Positions 1-10,200 of a DNA stretch of 64,000 nt are shown here, one piece after another (position 1 is the stretch's first letter; each line of letters begins with the position of its first letter). The stretch is from positions 1 to 64,000 of the forward strand of contig JACQSX010000016.1 of the NCBI GenBank assembly GCA_016211105.1. Reading direction: 5' to 3'. The stretch is from Acidobacteriota bacterium. GTDB lineage: Bacteria > Acidobacteriota > UBA6911 > JACQSX01. Under the pieces are notes generated by a model. The model saw only the letters and a list, made by a program, of their open reading frames with translations. It made no database searches and was not told where the DNA came from. A program made the position numbers and the translations under genes.

Positions 1-36
1 AGTTGATAAGAGGATATCACGCAAATCGTCGCTCAT
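1..36 (-). CDS. 5' end of an unidentified leftward gene (partial)
   Basis: The first 12 codons of a gene running off the left edge read MSDDLRDILLST on the minus strand. The ATG is at 36-34. An AGGAG ribosome-binding site sits about 8 bases upstream (+ strand 45-49), and a consensus promoter lies just beyond it. Twelve residues are too few to assign a family. Only the start, its ribosome-binding site and its promoter are supported. Confidence 0.55.
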   Translation of the reverse strand, partial: MSDDLRDILLST

Positions 37-64
37 GTGCACGCTCCTGCCAATGACTCACAGA

Positions 65-93
65 AGTATGCCATATATGCGTCGGTCTGTCAA
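65..93 (-). promoter_or_regulatory. Sigma-70-type promoter for the leftward partial gene
   Basis: On the minus strand a perfect -35 TTGACA (88-93) is separated by exactly 17 bases from a -10 CATACT (65-70), with the start codon about 30 bases further on. The spacer and -10 contain an AT-rich near-palindrome (CATATATGG), which could be an operator. The promoter call rests on consensus match and position only. Confidence 0.6.
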
Positions 94-131
94 TATAAAT
101 TGTGTCTGCCAGACCTAAATGTATAAACTCC

Positions 132-158
132 AGAGAGACGCGACATGTCGCGCCTCTA
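132..158. repeat. GAGACGC-type palindromic repeat
   Basis: The hairpin GAGACGCGACATGTCGCGCCTC lies just beyond the 3' end of the amidohydrolase gene. The same TAGAGACGC core recurs at 43217-43245, 60399-60418 and 62650-62689, so it is a dispersed REP-like element. Here it may also act as a transcript end or stabiliser for the leftward gene. Confidence 0.6.
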
Positions 159-168
159 CCCCAGTGTT

Positions 169-1611
169 TCACTTCTTGTTCGCCATCCGTTCGACCTCGG
201 CTAGCATGGATTGCAGCGAGAATTTAGAAATCAGTTTGCCGCCCAGCACGACGGCGGCAATCTTCTGCGTGTTGCTGATGTCATCAAGAGGATTGCCCTC
301 TAACAACACCAGGTCCGCGATTTTTCCTTTCTCCACCGTGCCCAGGGAATCCAGTAGGCCGAGGTAGGTCGCCGCGTTGCGTGTCGCAGCCTGCAACGCT
401 TCCATCGGTGTTAATCCGGCGCTTACCAGCAGCCTGAGTTCGTCATGCAGACCGAAGCCTGGAAAAACGTTGGGAGTAGGAGCATCCGTTCCAGCCAGGA
501 ATTTCAGCCCGGCCAGGCGCATAGCGCGCACGATCTCGAGTTCTTTCTGAAACACTTTTTTGCTGTTAGCAAGATCCTCGGGCGTACCATTCTCGGCGCG
601 AAGGTGGCCTTTTGGGTTCCACCTTTCTCTCATGGAGAACGGAATGTATTTAAGCCGCGCGTCATCGGACAAGTCGCTGGCGTCAAGAAATGCAAAGGCG
701 CGCAGTACCACAAGCGTCGGACATTGCCATGTATGGTTTCTGGAAAAGCGCGCAAGAAGTTCCGCTGCCTTTTGGTCACTGAACGTCTCGAGGACCTGGC
801 GCGTCTGAGTCCGGACCAGCTTCGGGAGGGAAGCCGTGGCATCTGCCCTCGTCATTGCCTCTGCCAACGCTTTGCGCAGCTCCGCTTCGGCTGTGGAACA
901 GGCCAGTAAAACTCCGCTCAGGTGCTCGATGCTTGTTTGACCTGCATCGGAAGCTTCCGCCGCGCTGACCGAGTAAGGCACGTGCCCGGAGAATGGAAGT
1001 CCCTGTTTCGTCGCCTCATTCGCGATGGCGAAGTAAACGTCACGTGGAAGCAAAGAATACAATTTAATAAAGTCGACTCCTTGCTCCTTGAGCGAATCCA
1101 CGGTTTGCCGAGCTTCAATTTCATTGGCCACGCCGATGCTGAACGAAGACACTTGTTTCGGACCATCCAAGACCGGCCCGGGCGTCACAATCCGTAGACC
1201 CGGGAGTATTCCATCGGAAATCTGCTTGCGCAGTTGACGGGTCTGCTCCAAGAGGTCGCCCCCCATGTCGCGCACGCCTGTAACTCCGTTGGCCAAGAAC
1301 AAGGGGAAAAACATTTCAGGCCTTCCCTTTCGCAGTGTGTGCACGTGCATGTCCCACAAACCCGGAATCAAGAACTTACCGGTGGCATCGACAACCTGTG
1401 CGTCCCTGGGGACACGAATCTCGCCGGATTTGGCAAGCTGGCGGATGCGATCCCCTGTAATAACCACTGCCATATCTGCCTTGGCCGGCGCGCCGGTGGC
1501 ATCAATGATGGTGATATGGGTAAAAACCAGGGACTTTGATCGAGTCGTCTGCCGGGTCTGAGCCACAAGCAAGCCGGAAAGCATGATGATCCACAACGCT
1601 TGATTTTTCAC
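169..1611 (-). CDS. Secreted metal-dependent amidohydrolase (imidazolonepropionase-like)
   Basis: This is a 480-residue amidohydrolase-superfamily protein with an N-terminal signal-like segment (MLSGLLVAQ), so it is probably periplasmic or secreted. The TIM-barrel metal motif HVH is at residues 89-91. A candidate carboxylated Lys is in FIKLY (183), further His ligands are in SGHVP (210) and IEHL (230), and the catalytic Asp is in AGTDAP (376). The C-terminal KGKIADLVLLEGNPL segment is the usual composite beta domain. Family members hydrolyse cyclic amides or Xaa-Pro dipeptides; the substrate cannot be read here. It is followed after 25 bases by the lipoprotein gene on the same strand, which is transcribed first. 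It is only distantly related to the three amidohydrolases of the island. Confidence 0.88.
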   Translation of the reverse strand: MKNQALWIIMLSGLLVAQTRQTTRSKSLVFTHITIIDATGAPAKADMAVVITGDRIRQLAKSGEIRVPRDAQVVDATGKFLIPGLWDMHVHTLRKGRPEMFFPLFLANGVTGVRDMGGDLLEQTRQLRKQISDGILPGLRIVTPGPVLDGPKQVSSFSIGVANEIEARQTVDSLKEQGVDFIKLYSLLPRDVYFAIANEATKQGLPFSGHVPYSVSAAEASDAGQTSIEHLSGVLLACSTAEAELRKALAEAMTRADATASLPKLVRTQTRQVLETFSDQKAAELLARFSRNHTWQCPTLVVLRAFAFLDASDLSDDARLKYIPFSMRERWNPKGHLRAENGTPEDLANSKKVFQKELEIVRAMRLAGLKFLAGTDAPTPNVFPGFGLHDELRLLVSAGLTPMEALQAATRNAATYLGLLDSLGTVEKGKIADLVLLEGNPLDDISNTQKIAAVVLGGKLISKFSLQSMLAEVERMANKK

Positions 1612-1636
1612 TGCGGCCTCTTGCGCAACTGGTATT

Positions 1637-2179
1637 TTAATTCAGTGAATTGTCAGAATCATCAGGTCCCTGAGAATAGTGATCGAACGTGAACGTAAAA
1701 AGCTCTGGTTTCTCTCCAGAGGGCTTACCGGGAAACCGCAAGAGCACGGTCAGCGTCAGGGGAAATTTCAGTTTTTCGCCGAGCGTGGTCTCCAGGTTAC
1801 GGCTGTCGCGGCTGACTGTTAAGGGCATACCGGGGGGCTCTGGCAGTTCCCCCCAGTAGGCGGTAGCCGTGGTTTCTTGTACGTGGGAGGGGCCCAATGG
1901 TTGCATTCGGGCATCATACAGGTAGATTCGGAAGGTGTCTGGCGCTGTCAGAGTTGCCTCTAGGTGATGTTGGTAATCCAGCGCCATAAAGAACACGCCC
2001 CCGTGTCTGGGGCTGTGCTCGCTGTGTTCCTGCGCCGCTGCTTGTTCAGAATCCTTTTGCGGCGCCATCTTTGTAGCCTGGGGGACTCTGTCGCGGTCGC
2101 AAGAGGCAGAAAGCAATCCTAATGCGACAAGAGAAGCGAAAACTTTTTCCAATCCGGTCAACGTTCCGGTTCGTCTCAT
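1637..2179 (-). CDS. His-rich lipoprotein, unknown function
   Basis: This 180-residue protein has a signal peptide ending in a lipobox-like LLSASC (Cys27), so it is probably a lipoprotein. Just after the Cys comes a His-rich stretch (EHSEHSPRHGG, then DYQHH). The remainder is predicted beta-strand with no recognised domain. His-rich HxxH leaders next to heavy-metal RND operons are often metal-binding, and this gene is divergently arranged with such an operon beginning at 2526. A role in copper or zinc sensing or buffering is inference. It is probably co-transcribed with the amidohydrolase downstream. Confidence 0.7.
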   Translation of the reverse strand: MRRTGTLTGLEKVFASLVALGLLSASCDRDRVPQATKMAPQKDSEQAAAQEHSEHSPRHGGVFFMALDYQHHLEATLTAPDTFRIYLYDARMQPLGPSHVQETTATAYWGELPEPPGMPLTVSRDSRNLETTLGEKLKFPLTLTVLLRFPGKPSGEKPELFTFTFDHYSQGPDDSDNSLN

Positions 2180-2525
2180 TGGTTCGGACGGTTCAATGTA
2201 TCGGAGCCATCCTTAAATGTCTAGCCGCTAGCGATAGCGCGGGTTTTTTCGCGCGCATCGGTGGCTAGATATCCAATCTGACGATATAATTTCCCCGTCT
2301 TTATTATCCTTATGTGGTCGTGATCTTGCATGCAAGGGCGCATGCCAGAAAAACCCAGCTCGGCTAAATCAGTGAGCCACTTATGATGCCGATCCTAGGC
2401 TGTGGCGGAATGTGCAGATGACGGCTCGGTAGTGACAGACGTAGCCCCTGCAGGGTTGACTGGCCGGGACATGGTAGCCGGCAGGCAATGGAAGAACTTT
2501 CAACCAACTAATTCATGAGGTAGTA
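2180..2525. other. Divergent intergenic region with a long imperfect hairpin
   Basis: This 346-bp region separates the leftward lipoprotein gene from the rightward RND operon. It contains an imperfect hairpin at 2220-2269. The outer arms are TCTAGCC and GGCTAGA, the inner arms are CGAT/ATCG and GCGCG/CGCGC, and the loop is T-rich. A TATAAT lies at 2285-2290 without a good -35. A perfect 10-bp palindrome TTGCATGCAA is at 2326-2335. The palindrome could be an operator for a metal-responsive regulator, but no known box is matched. No gene is seen. Confidence 0.45.
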
Positions 2526-3812
2526 ATGAGCTCAAAGAAAGAAATCACCTTCGTTTTGTTGCTGTTGATTTTTATGATTCCCACATTGCTGGCGCAGCAG
2601 CCGTTAACACTGCAGCAGGCGCTGGAACAGGCGCCAAACAACAGCTTCTATCAAGCACTGCTGCAGCGAGCGGAGGCGCTCAAAGGTAAATTGCAGCAAG
2701 CTGGCAAGAGGCCCAATCCCGAACTGGAATCCGAGACCGATAGCAACTCCGATGGGACAGACCACCTGGTCTCGGTTGTCCTGCTGCAGAAGTGGGAACG
2801 CGGAGGCAAACGGGGTCTGCGACAACAGATTGCCCAAGCGGACCTGGAGGAGGCGGAGTTGGCCGCCGAAGATTATCTGCGGGTTTTAAATGCGGAAATT
2901 CGCACGGCGTATCTTGATTTGCTGCGAATTGAGCAGCGGGGCAAGCTTCATGACACCCATATCGAGAAGATCAATACGTTGATCAAACTGGACGAGGCGC
3001 GGGTTCGTGAAGGGGAGATCCCCAATTTGAACCTGGATTACTTACGAGTTCATCTTGCCCGCCGTACGATTCGCCGGCAGAGCAACCAACACAAGCTGAC
3101 CTTGTATCGCCTCAATACCGCAATCGGCGCGCCTTTGGAGACCGAGTACGTCCTGCAGGACAATGGGGAGGGGAAAATTCCACTTCCTCCAGCGGGGCAG
3201 GCCATCAACTTTGCTCTAAAGAATCGTCCTGACTTGAAGAAACTGCGTGCTGCCGTGGAGCGAGCCCAATACGAGATCAACATGCAAAATGCCGTTAGAA
3301 AAAGAGATTGGAATGTCGCTCTGGGCTATCATCGCATTCGGTCGACGATTAGCCGGGACGATATTGTTCCTACAGGGCTTTTGCAAACTATAAAGGACAC
3401 TTCCGATCTGATGGAGCTGAGACTTGCGATCCCGATTCCGTTGTGGGACGATAACTCCGGAAATATATCGGCCGCGCTAACAACAAAGAAAGCCACGCAA
3501 AGCGAGTTGGCGCAGGCAGAAGTCGCGGTCCGGGCAGCGGTCTTGACCGCCTACCAGCAATATGAACTGGCTCAACGCACTGACCAACTTTATCATGAGA
3601 GTTTTCTCCCGAAGGTGGAAGAAACCCTCGGGCGCCTGGAAACTGCGTACCAGTTGACCGGGGAGGGGCTTAGAGACTGGATCAGCGATCAGGGCGAACT
3701 GCTGGACTCGGCTTTGCTGAGAGTGGAAACAGATTTTGAGATGAGAAAAGCAGTGGTAGAATTAGAGAAGCAAATCGGAGGATCGTTACCGCAGATGATG
3801 CAGACGCGTTAG
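2526..3812 (+). CDS. TolC-family outer-membrane efflux protein of the metal RND operon
   Basis: This 428-residue protein has a signal peptide (LLLIFMIPTLLAQQ) followed by LTLQQALEQA, the usual start of TolC/CusC/CzcC channels. Two long coiled-coil halves carry the family's internal repeat (about 50-200 and 230-420). The mature protein would be a trimeric outer-membrane channel and periplasmic tunnel. It is the first gene of a + strand operon with an FMN-binding-like protein, two adaptors and a CusA/CzcA pump, so it is the exit duct of that system. The ATG at 2526 follows TGAGGTAGTA, an acceptable ribosome-binding site. It is unrelated in detail to the larger TolC pair at 14.3-18.1 kb. Confidence 0.9.
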   Translation: MSSKKEITFVLLLLIFMIPTLLAQQPLTLQQALEQAPNNSFYQALLQRAEALKGKLQQAGKRPNPELESETDSNSDGTDHLVSVVLLQKWERGGKRGLRQQIAQADLEEAELAAEDYLRVLNAEIRTAYLDLLRIEQRGKLHDTHIEKINTLIKLDEARVREGEIPNLNLDYLRVHLARRTIRRQSNQHKLTLYRLNTAIGAPLETEYVLQDNGEGKIPLPPAGQAINFALKNRPDLKKLRAAVERAQYEINMQNAVRKRDWNVALGYHRIRSTISRDDIVPTGLLQTIKDTSDLMELRLAIPIPLWDDNSGNISAALTTKKATQSELAQAEVAVRAAVLTAYQQYELAQRTDQLYHESFLPKVEETLGRLETAYQLTGEGLRDWISDQGELLDSALLRVETDFEMRKAVVELEKQIGGSLPQMMQTR

Positions 3813-3858
3813 GCGACAAACAGACGACAAAGAGGTGGCGACAAAGAGGTGAAATGAG

Positions 3859-4416
3859 ATGAGAACAAGGATGATAAGGCTTTGCGTTTTTGGGATTTGC
3901 GCGCTGTGCATGATGGCATTTCCATGGGCCCATGAAGGGGAGCTTTCCATGGATATTCTGAAAAAGCTTTTCCCAGAAGCTGAGAATTTTGTGAGCCGCC
4001 AAAAAGCCCTTTCATCACAGGCAGTTGCAAAAGTGGAACAATCCCTGCAAGGGAAGATTCAAGAGGTCGATAAAAACCTCACTGTTTATGTCGCCGTCGC
4101 AAAAGATCCGCAGACCAAGAAAACTCGATCGATTGGAGCCGTTTTGATGGTAGATGCCAAGGGCGCTCGGGGCCCAATCGATCTGGCCGTCGCGTACAAA
4201 CTGGACGGCTCAGTTAAGAAAGTCTTGGTGATGAAAAACCAAGACGACAAGAGTCTTGAATCCGTGGCTTTCCTGAAACAACTGGAAGGAAGACGCCCCA
4301 CCGATAGTTGGGATCAAAAAAGTTTCAGCCTAGTGGGGAATCCTGTTAGCGCGCGAGAACTGATCCAGGCAGTCCGCCGGGGCATGTACTTGTTCCTGGT
4401 TTTTATGAATCCATGA
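3859..4416 (+). CDS. FMN-binding-domain-like secreted protein
   Basis: This 185-residue protein has a signal peptide ending near FPWAHEGE. The body resembles the FMN-binding domain of RnfG/NosR-type proteins: LFPEAENFVSR at the start, then TRSIGAVLMVD, GPIDLAVAYKLDG and a C-terminal SARELIQAVRRG helix. The canonical S-G-A-T motif that carries covalently bound FMN is not present; the equivalent region reads FSLVGNPVSA. The protein may therefore bind FMN non-covalently or not at all. Its stop overlaps the next gene's ATG by 4 bp, so the two are translationally coupled. The mature N-terminus WAHEGE is shared with the downstream adaptor, which suggests a common metal-binding or targeting feature. 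Its role in metal efflux is unknown. Confidence 0.7.
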   Translation: MRTRMIRLCVFGICALCMMAFPWAHEGELSMDILKKLFPEAENFVSRQKALSSQAVAKVEQSLQGKIQEVDKNLTVYVAVAKDPQTKKTRSIGAVLMVDAKGARGPIDLAVAYKLDGSVKKVLVMKNQDDKSLESVAFLKQLEGRRPTDSWDQKSFSLVGNPVSARELIQAVRRGMYLFLVFMNP

Positions 4417-6023
4417 ACGGATCAATTCTGAGATTTAGAAAAAGGCTCATTTTCCTGGTCCTCATTGGAACACTTCTCAGGCTGAGCTGGGCCCATGAGG
4501 GGGAGGATCATAGCGAGCGCGCGGCTCACTTGGAGGTTCTTAAAGTAGGGCCCAATCAGCTTTTCCAGGTTTCCATCGCACACTTGCCTGACTCACCCAT
4601 CGCTGGCCAAAAGGCGCAATTTTTAGTCCGTCTCGAAGAGGTAACTTCGTCGGATGATCCATTGCTAGGAGGGCGTGGGCCGGTCATGCCTCGCTCTCTC
4701 CAGGTGTCAATGAGTGAGGAGGGCCAGCCTGCGCAGTCGCTTAAAGTTGAAGAAGGGGGAGAAGCCGGCGTCTATCGGTTTCAGCATGTCTTTAGCAAAG
4801 GTGGACCGTCAACGCTCGGATTGCAGTTTGAGAATGCGCAAGGGGTAGGGGGCAAGGCAGAGATGACGATCCCGGTGAAGTCGGCTCCAGGGAATTGGAC
4901 TCTGCTTCTCCTTCAGGGGGTGATTCTACTGGGCTGCTTGGGTCTCGTGGTGCAGCGTTTCGTCGTCTCCCCTCCAGCGAAAGCTCTCCTTTTGTCCCTG
5001 CTTATCTTGTCGGTCGGAGGGGCGGCGTTCGCGTTGTTGACGCGATATTGGCCTTCCGGCGTCCCACCGGTGGATGGGGAACTGGGAGTCGAAGCGCTTA
5101 CGCCTCCTTTAGAGGAAACTCCCGAATTGGCTGCTCTCCCGGCAAAATCTGAGCTTTCTGAAATCGCCTATGAGTCTCCACCGAGTGAGCCTTCGGTTCT
5201 GACCGGCATGGTGATGTACGCCACCAACCGGCTCGTGCAGGTGACCAACCCTTTTCCTGGAACCATTATTTATAAACAGGGAGCGCCCAAGATGGGCGAT
5301 TGGGTTCGCTCCGGGCAGGTCCTGGGTACGATTCAGAACAAGTTTAACCTTCATGACGCCGCTCATCTACTCAACCAGCGTTGGGATTATGTGAAAGAGA
5401 TCCTGCGTACCAAGGAGGAGAAGGTTCAGGCCGAAACGGCTTACCAGAGGGCTACTCGACTATTTGAATTGGGAATTATCTCGCGACGTCAGTTACAGGC
5501 GAGTGAACTACGTTTCAACGCAGCCGCCACGGCATCGAAGGATTCTGAGGAGCGATTGAAATTACACGACAGCCAGATCCAGCAGTCCAACTTGAAGGAG
5601 ACGGAGGTAGCTTCTCCCATTGCTGGCTATATTAATCGCGCCGTTTACTCTTCAGGGCAGATGATATATGCGGGAGATGTGCTTTTTGAAATTGTCGACC
5701 TTTCGGTAGTTTGGGTGGAAGCTTACGCTTATCCCCAGAACTTGCAACAAGTGCAGGAGGACCGCGTCGTCACGTTGCGGTCCAGCGCCTTTTCCGATCG
5801 AACTTTTCAGGGCAAGTTGATTAACGTCAGGTCCGACACAGATCCAACATCGAAGGCGATTCGAGTGCTCTATGAGGTTCAGAATTCCGACCGGGTTCTA
5901 AAAGCCGGCATGCTGTTGTCCGTCCACCTGGGAGAGAATGGATCCGCGAAGCAAGAGGCAGCGGCGCGCGGAAAACTGAATGAGGCGTCTCGCAGGACAG
6001 ACCTTCGCCTGGGAGGTGAATAA
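4413..6023 (+). CDS. RND periplasmic adaptor with extra N-terminal membrane domain
   Basis: This 536-residue protein is longer than a standard adaptor. After a signal peptide and a mature WAHEGEDH start, residues ~30-165 form a beta-rich domain. Residues ~165-220 hold two membrane segments (WTLLLLQGVILLGCLGLVV and ALLLSLLILSVGGAAFALL). A canonical HlyD/CusB adaptor then follows: lipoyl-half (PFPGTIIYKQGAPKMGDWVRSGQ), coiled-coil hairpin, second lipoyl half (EVASPIAGYINRAVYSSGQ) and beta-barrel (LSVVWVEAYAYPQNL). It would link the CusA-like pump to the TolC channel. The start overlaps the preceding gene by 4 bp. The extra domain resembles the YtkA/FixH-like heads seen in some copper-handling adaptors; that assignment is tentative. 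Confidence 0.85.
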   Translation: MNGSILRFRKRLIFLVLIGTLLRLSWAHEGEDHSERAAHLEVLKVGPNQLFQVSIAHLPDSPIAGQKAQFLVRLEEVTSSDDPLLGGRGPVMPRSLQVSMSEEGQPAQSLKVEEGGEAGVYRFQHVFSKGGPSTLGLQFENAQGVGGKAEMTIPVKSAPGNWTLLLLQGVILLGCLGLVVQRFVVSPPAKALLLSLLILSVGGAAFALLTRYWPSGVPPVDGELGVEALTPPLEETPELAALPAKSELSEIAYESPPSEPSVLTGMVMYATNRLVQVTNPFPGTIIYKQGAPKMGDWVRSGQVLGTIQNKFNLHDAAHLLNQRWDYVKEILRTKEEKVQAETAYQRATRLFELGIISRRQLQASELRFNAAATASKDSEERLKLHDSQIQQSNLKETEVASPIAGYINRAVYSSGQMIYAGDVLFEIVDLSVVWVEAYAYPQNLQQVQEDRVVTLRSSAFSDRTFQGKLINVRSDTDPTSKAIRVLYEVQNSDRVLKAGMLLSVHLGENGSAKQEAAARGKLNEASRRTDLRLGGE

Positions 6024-6024
6024 G

Positions 6025-6894
6025 TTGAGCTGGATTCTAAAGAGCATTGGGATGGTGGTGTTCGTGATGGGATGGGTCACGTTCTTCGCTGCTCCTCGGA
6101 ATGGCGCTTTAAACAACACCGATCAAGGAAAATCGGAATTCGCAGGCGAAGTCGTTGCTAAACCCCAATCGATTGTCGATGTGGTCGCTCCCCTGTGGGG
6201 GAAGATGTATCTGGAAGATGGTGTCTACCCCGGCGCCAGGGTGAAAAAAGGGCAAAACCTGGTTCGTATCGTCTTGGAGCTCGACGCGCTGGAGCGACTT
6301 CCACTGGTTGACCGTAATATTGAAGTGAACCAGTTTTTGGAGGTGGCGGCCCAAAAAGTGCGCTTTGCGTTGGACGATTACCGGCGGGCGATGAGAATCG
6401 GCAGCAAGAATGCCGATTTTCAGAAAGAGGTCGAAAGGCGCAAGCAGATCTACGAAAATGCGATCAATGAGTATCAGATGATGACCCAGCAGAAAACGCG
6501 GCAGGAGAACGTAATGCGCAGCCGCGATCCCAGGACTCAGCGAGTGACAGCGCCTTTGGCCGGCTTTGTTGATGAAATCTTCTTCGTGCCGGGGCAGGTG
6601 AACCTGACTGGGGAGTTTCGGAAGCTACTAACCGTTGTGGATCTCTCCAGCGTTTGGGTGCGCGCCGAGATATTCGAAAAAGATATGGCAACCTTCCGCA
6701 ACGCCCGGGAGGCGGTCATCACCACAGACGCGTTTCCTGGCGAGACCTTTCGGGGAAAGTTTCAAGCGTTCGGCAGCGAGATTGACCCAAGGACTCGCAC
6801 CATCCCGGTGTACTACGAAGCGCCCAACCGGGGTGAGAAGCTCAGGATTGGGTTGCGAGTCCGGATCCGGCCACTCCTCAGGAGCACCGGTTAG
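6025..6894 (+). CDS. Second RND periplasmic adaptor subunit
   Basis: This adaptor of about 290 residues has an N-terminal membrane or signal segment (SWILKSIGMVVFVMGWVTFFA). The first lipoyl half is around VDVVAPLWGKMYLEDGVYPGARVKKGQ, a short coiled coil follows, and the second half is TAPLAGFVDEIFFVPGQV. The barrel begins LSSVWVRAEIFEKDM. The preferred start is TTG at 6025, because GGGAGG (6011-6016) lies 8 bases upstream and the signal peptide then begins directly. An in-frame ATG at 5980 overlaps the upstream gene and lacks a good ribosome-binding site. Two adaptors in tandem before one pump is unusual; they may form a hetero-oligomeric collar or handle different ions. Confidence 0.82.
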   Translation: MSWILKSIGMVVFVMGWVTFFAAPRNGALNNTDQGKSEFAGEVVAKPQSIVDVVAPLWGKMYLEDGVYPGARVKKGQNLVRIVLELDALERLPLVDRNIEVNQFLEVAAQKVRFALDDYRRAMRIGSKNADFQKEVERRKQIYENAINEYQMMTQQKTRQENVMRSRDPRTQRVTAPLAGFVDEIFFVPGQVNLTGEFRKLLTVVDLSSVWVRAEIFEKDMATFRNAREAVITTDAFPGETFRGKFQAFGSEIDPRTRTIPVYYEAPNRGEKLRIGLRVRIRPLLRSTG

Positions 6895-7294
6895 GCCCTT
6901 ATGATCAACGAAACAGGAGCTCGGTTCTCCTTCCGGTTAAGCTAGGACCACGACTGCGATGACGACGACGTCCATGCCCGCGGAAACAATCACGGCAGCA
7001 AACCGCTTTGCGCTGAACAGAGCCGAGAGCGTACGTTCGACATGGGCGTAGCCGTACTCGTAGACGGTCTTTAATCAATTGCGGGGATATCAAAGGCGAG
7101 CCCTTGATTGGTTGGCGATCATGGCTGACCGCCCCATGACCGCAAGGGAACAACGAAAAAAACGTGACGATCTTGAAAGCGGCTGTAGAAGTATCAGCGA
7201 TCGATTCTTGTAGTTTTTCTGACTCCTTCAACTGGCTGTTACCGAATTGGGGTTTGCGGTGCATTAGCACCTATTCGCACTTTCCACTCACCCT
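6895..7294. other. Gap inside the RND operon, no confident gene
   Basis: This 400-bp stretch separates the second adaptor from the pump. The minus strand has a 121-codon open frame (7270-6905) of low-complexity, Arg-rich composition with no recognisable domain or ribosome-binding site. A different minus frame near 7050-6940 ends in a hydrophobic Val/Ile-rich run. The stretch may be a decayed insertion; nothing functional is supported. Confidence 0.4.
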
Positions 7295-10200
7295 ATGCTA
7301 AATGCCATCATTCGATTTTCCCTCGAACACCGGGTGCTTGTCGTGGCGACAGCAGCCTTGCTGGTGGTCTATGGGGGCTATCTAATCGTTAACTTTCCCA
7401 TCGATGTACTGCCGGATATTAATCGCCCGGTGGTGACGATCTTGACTGAGGCCGGCGGGCTGGCGCCTGAGGAGGTGGAGCGTCTCGTAACCTTCCGACT
7501 GGAAACCGTGCTTAACGGCGCTACCAACGTCGAGCGCGTGCGTTCCGTGTCGGCGCCGGGGCTCTCCATTGTTTACGTGGAATTCGGTTGGGACACCGAT
7601 ATCTACATTGCGCGGCAAATCGTCAATGAAAAGCTACAGTTGGCTTCCACTCAGCTCCCCGCGGGTGTCATTCCCGTCATGGGACCGATCAGTTCGCTGA
7701 TGGGCGGGATCTATCTACTCAGCGTGCGTGCGGCGGGTCCGGATGTTTCCGATATGGATGTGCGCACCGTTGCCGACTGGGTTATCCGTCCCCGCCTGCT
7801 GGCAGTTCCTGGGGTTTCGCAGGTGATCAATATTGGAGGGGGCGTCAAGCAATATCAGGCCCTGATGAACCCGCAGAAAATGAGAGATTTTTCGATCAGT
7901 CTTGCCGAGGTGGAGCGGGCGCTTCGGCTGTCCAATGCGAGCACGACCGGTGGTTTTCTCAATCGGGGGGATAAAGAGTTCTTGATCCGGAATGTGGCTC
8001 GGATCGAGACGCTCGACGACCTCAGAAATACCGTAGTGGCGGTACGGGGGAGCACGCCCGTCTATGTTAAAGACATCGCCCGCGTTCAGTTTGGTCCCAG
8101 GGTGAAGCGCGGCGAAGGTGCTTACAAAGGGCAGTATGCGGTAATCATGGCGGTTAGCAAACAGCCGAATGCAAATACTGTCGAGCTCAGCAAGCACGCC
8201 GAGGCAGCGCTGGACGAAATTCGAGGCAGCCTGCCTCCCGGGATGGTCATCGATCCGGTTGTGTTCCGCCAGGCTGATTTCATCGAAACCGCTATTGGTA
8301 ACGTGAAAGAAGCCTTGCGCGACGGCTCCGTGCTGGTGCTGATCGTACTGTTTCTGTTCTTGCTGAATTTCAGGACTACGGCAATCACTCTTACCGCCAT
8401 TCCGATGTCTTTTTTGATCAGCGCGGTCTTGATGAAGTCGTTCGGCATCGGAGTCAACACGATGACCTTGGGAGGGCTGGCCATTGCCATTGGGGAGCTG
8501 GTCGATGACGCGATCGTGGATGTCGAAAACGTTTTCCGGCGGCTCCGTGAGAATCGCCAGAAAGACCGTCCGGATTCTCCCCTTACCGTCATTTTCCGGG
8601 CTTCAAGTGAAGTAAGAAATTCGATTGTTTATGCCACGATCATTATCATGTTGGTGTTCATGCCCCTCTTTTTCTTAAGCGGGGTGGAAGGGCGGCTCTT
8701 TTCGCCGTTGGGCATCGCGTACGTGTTCTCAATTTTTGCGTCGCTGGTCGTATCCCTGACTCTAACGCCTGTACTCTGCTATTACTTGCTGAGCCGCGCC
8801 AAGGTTATTGAAAGAAAGGGTGACGGATGGTTGGTGCGTTGGCTGAAACGGCAGGAAACCAAACTGTTGCACGTAACGCTGGCGCACCCGTGGAAGATCC
8901 TGATCGGCGCTGCTGTGCTGGTGCTGGTGGCGGTTTCGCTTGTGCCGCTCATGGGTCGTGAGTTCCTACCTCCGTTTAATGAAGGCAGTTTTACTGTGCT
9001 GGTTCTGGCCAAGCCGGGAACTTCACTTCCAGAATCGGACAAGCTGGGTACGCAGGCGGAGAAGCTCCTGTTGACAGTCCCTGAAATCGTGTCCACGGGC
9101 CGCCGCACCGGCCGGGCAGAGTTGGACGAGCACGCCGAAGGAGTCCATTACAACGAAATTGAAGTTACGATTAGGAAGGGCCGTTCGAAAGACGAGATCA
9201 TGGCCGACCTGCGCAAGAAATTAGCCCAGATTTCGAATGTAGATATCAACATTGGACAACCTATTTCTCATCGCATCGACCATCTCCTGTCAGGAACTTT
9301 CTCGCAGATCGCAATCAAGATTTTTGGGGAAGATCTATCTGTGTTGCGAAACTTGGCTGATCAGGTAAGACAAGTGACCAGCCATGTGCGGGGCGTTGAA
9401 GATTTATACGTGGAGCAACAAGTTCAAATTCCCCAGGTACGGATTGATATAGACCGCGGCGCCGCGGCGGCTTATGGTTTGGATGTGGGAGACGTAACTG
9501 ACGCGCTGGAAACGGCGTTGAACGGAAGAATTATCGTTCCGGTACTGGAGGAACAACGAAGTTTTGATGTTTTTTTGCGCTTGGATGATCCTTGGCGCGA
9601 GGATTTGAACTTCCTGGACGATCTTCCGCTGGATCTTCCTGCAGGAGGAAAGGTCCCGCTTAGCCAGGTGGCGCACATCAAGACGACGAGTGGTCCGAAC
9701 CAGATTTTGAGAGAAAATGGCCTGCGTCGGATTGTAGTGCAGTGCAACGTCGCGGGTCGAGACCTGGCCAGCGTGGTGCAGGAAATTCGCGGCAAGGTGG
9801 CGGCGGAAGTGAAATTTCCGAAAGGCTACTTTGCCAGTTATGGCGGGCAATTCGAAAGCCAGATCGAAGCCACACGGCTGATCCTGTTGCTGTCGATTGT
9901 TTCCATCCTCGCTATTTTTGTCGTCCTTTACAGCCATTTTGGTCTCGCCCGCATCGCTCTGCAGATCATGTCTAACCTCCCCTTGGCATTGATTGGAGCG
10001 GTTGCCGCGATTTTCTTCACTGGAGGCACGCTGTCGGTAGCGTCCATGGTGGGGTTCATCACCCTGTTTGGCATCGCATCTCGAAACGGCATTATGATGA
10101 TCTCGCACTATATGCACCTGATGGAGTTCGAAGGAGAGGTGTTCGATCAGAAGATGATCGTTCGTGGGACTCTGGAACGGCTTGTGCCGGTGCTGATGAC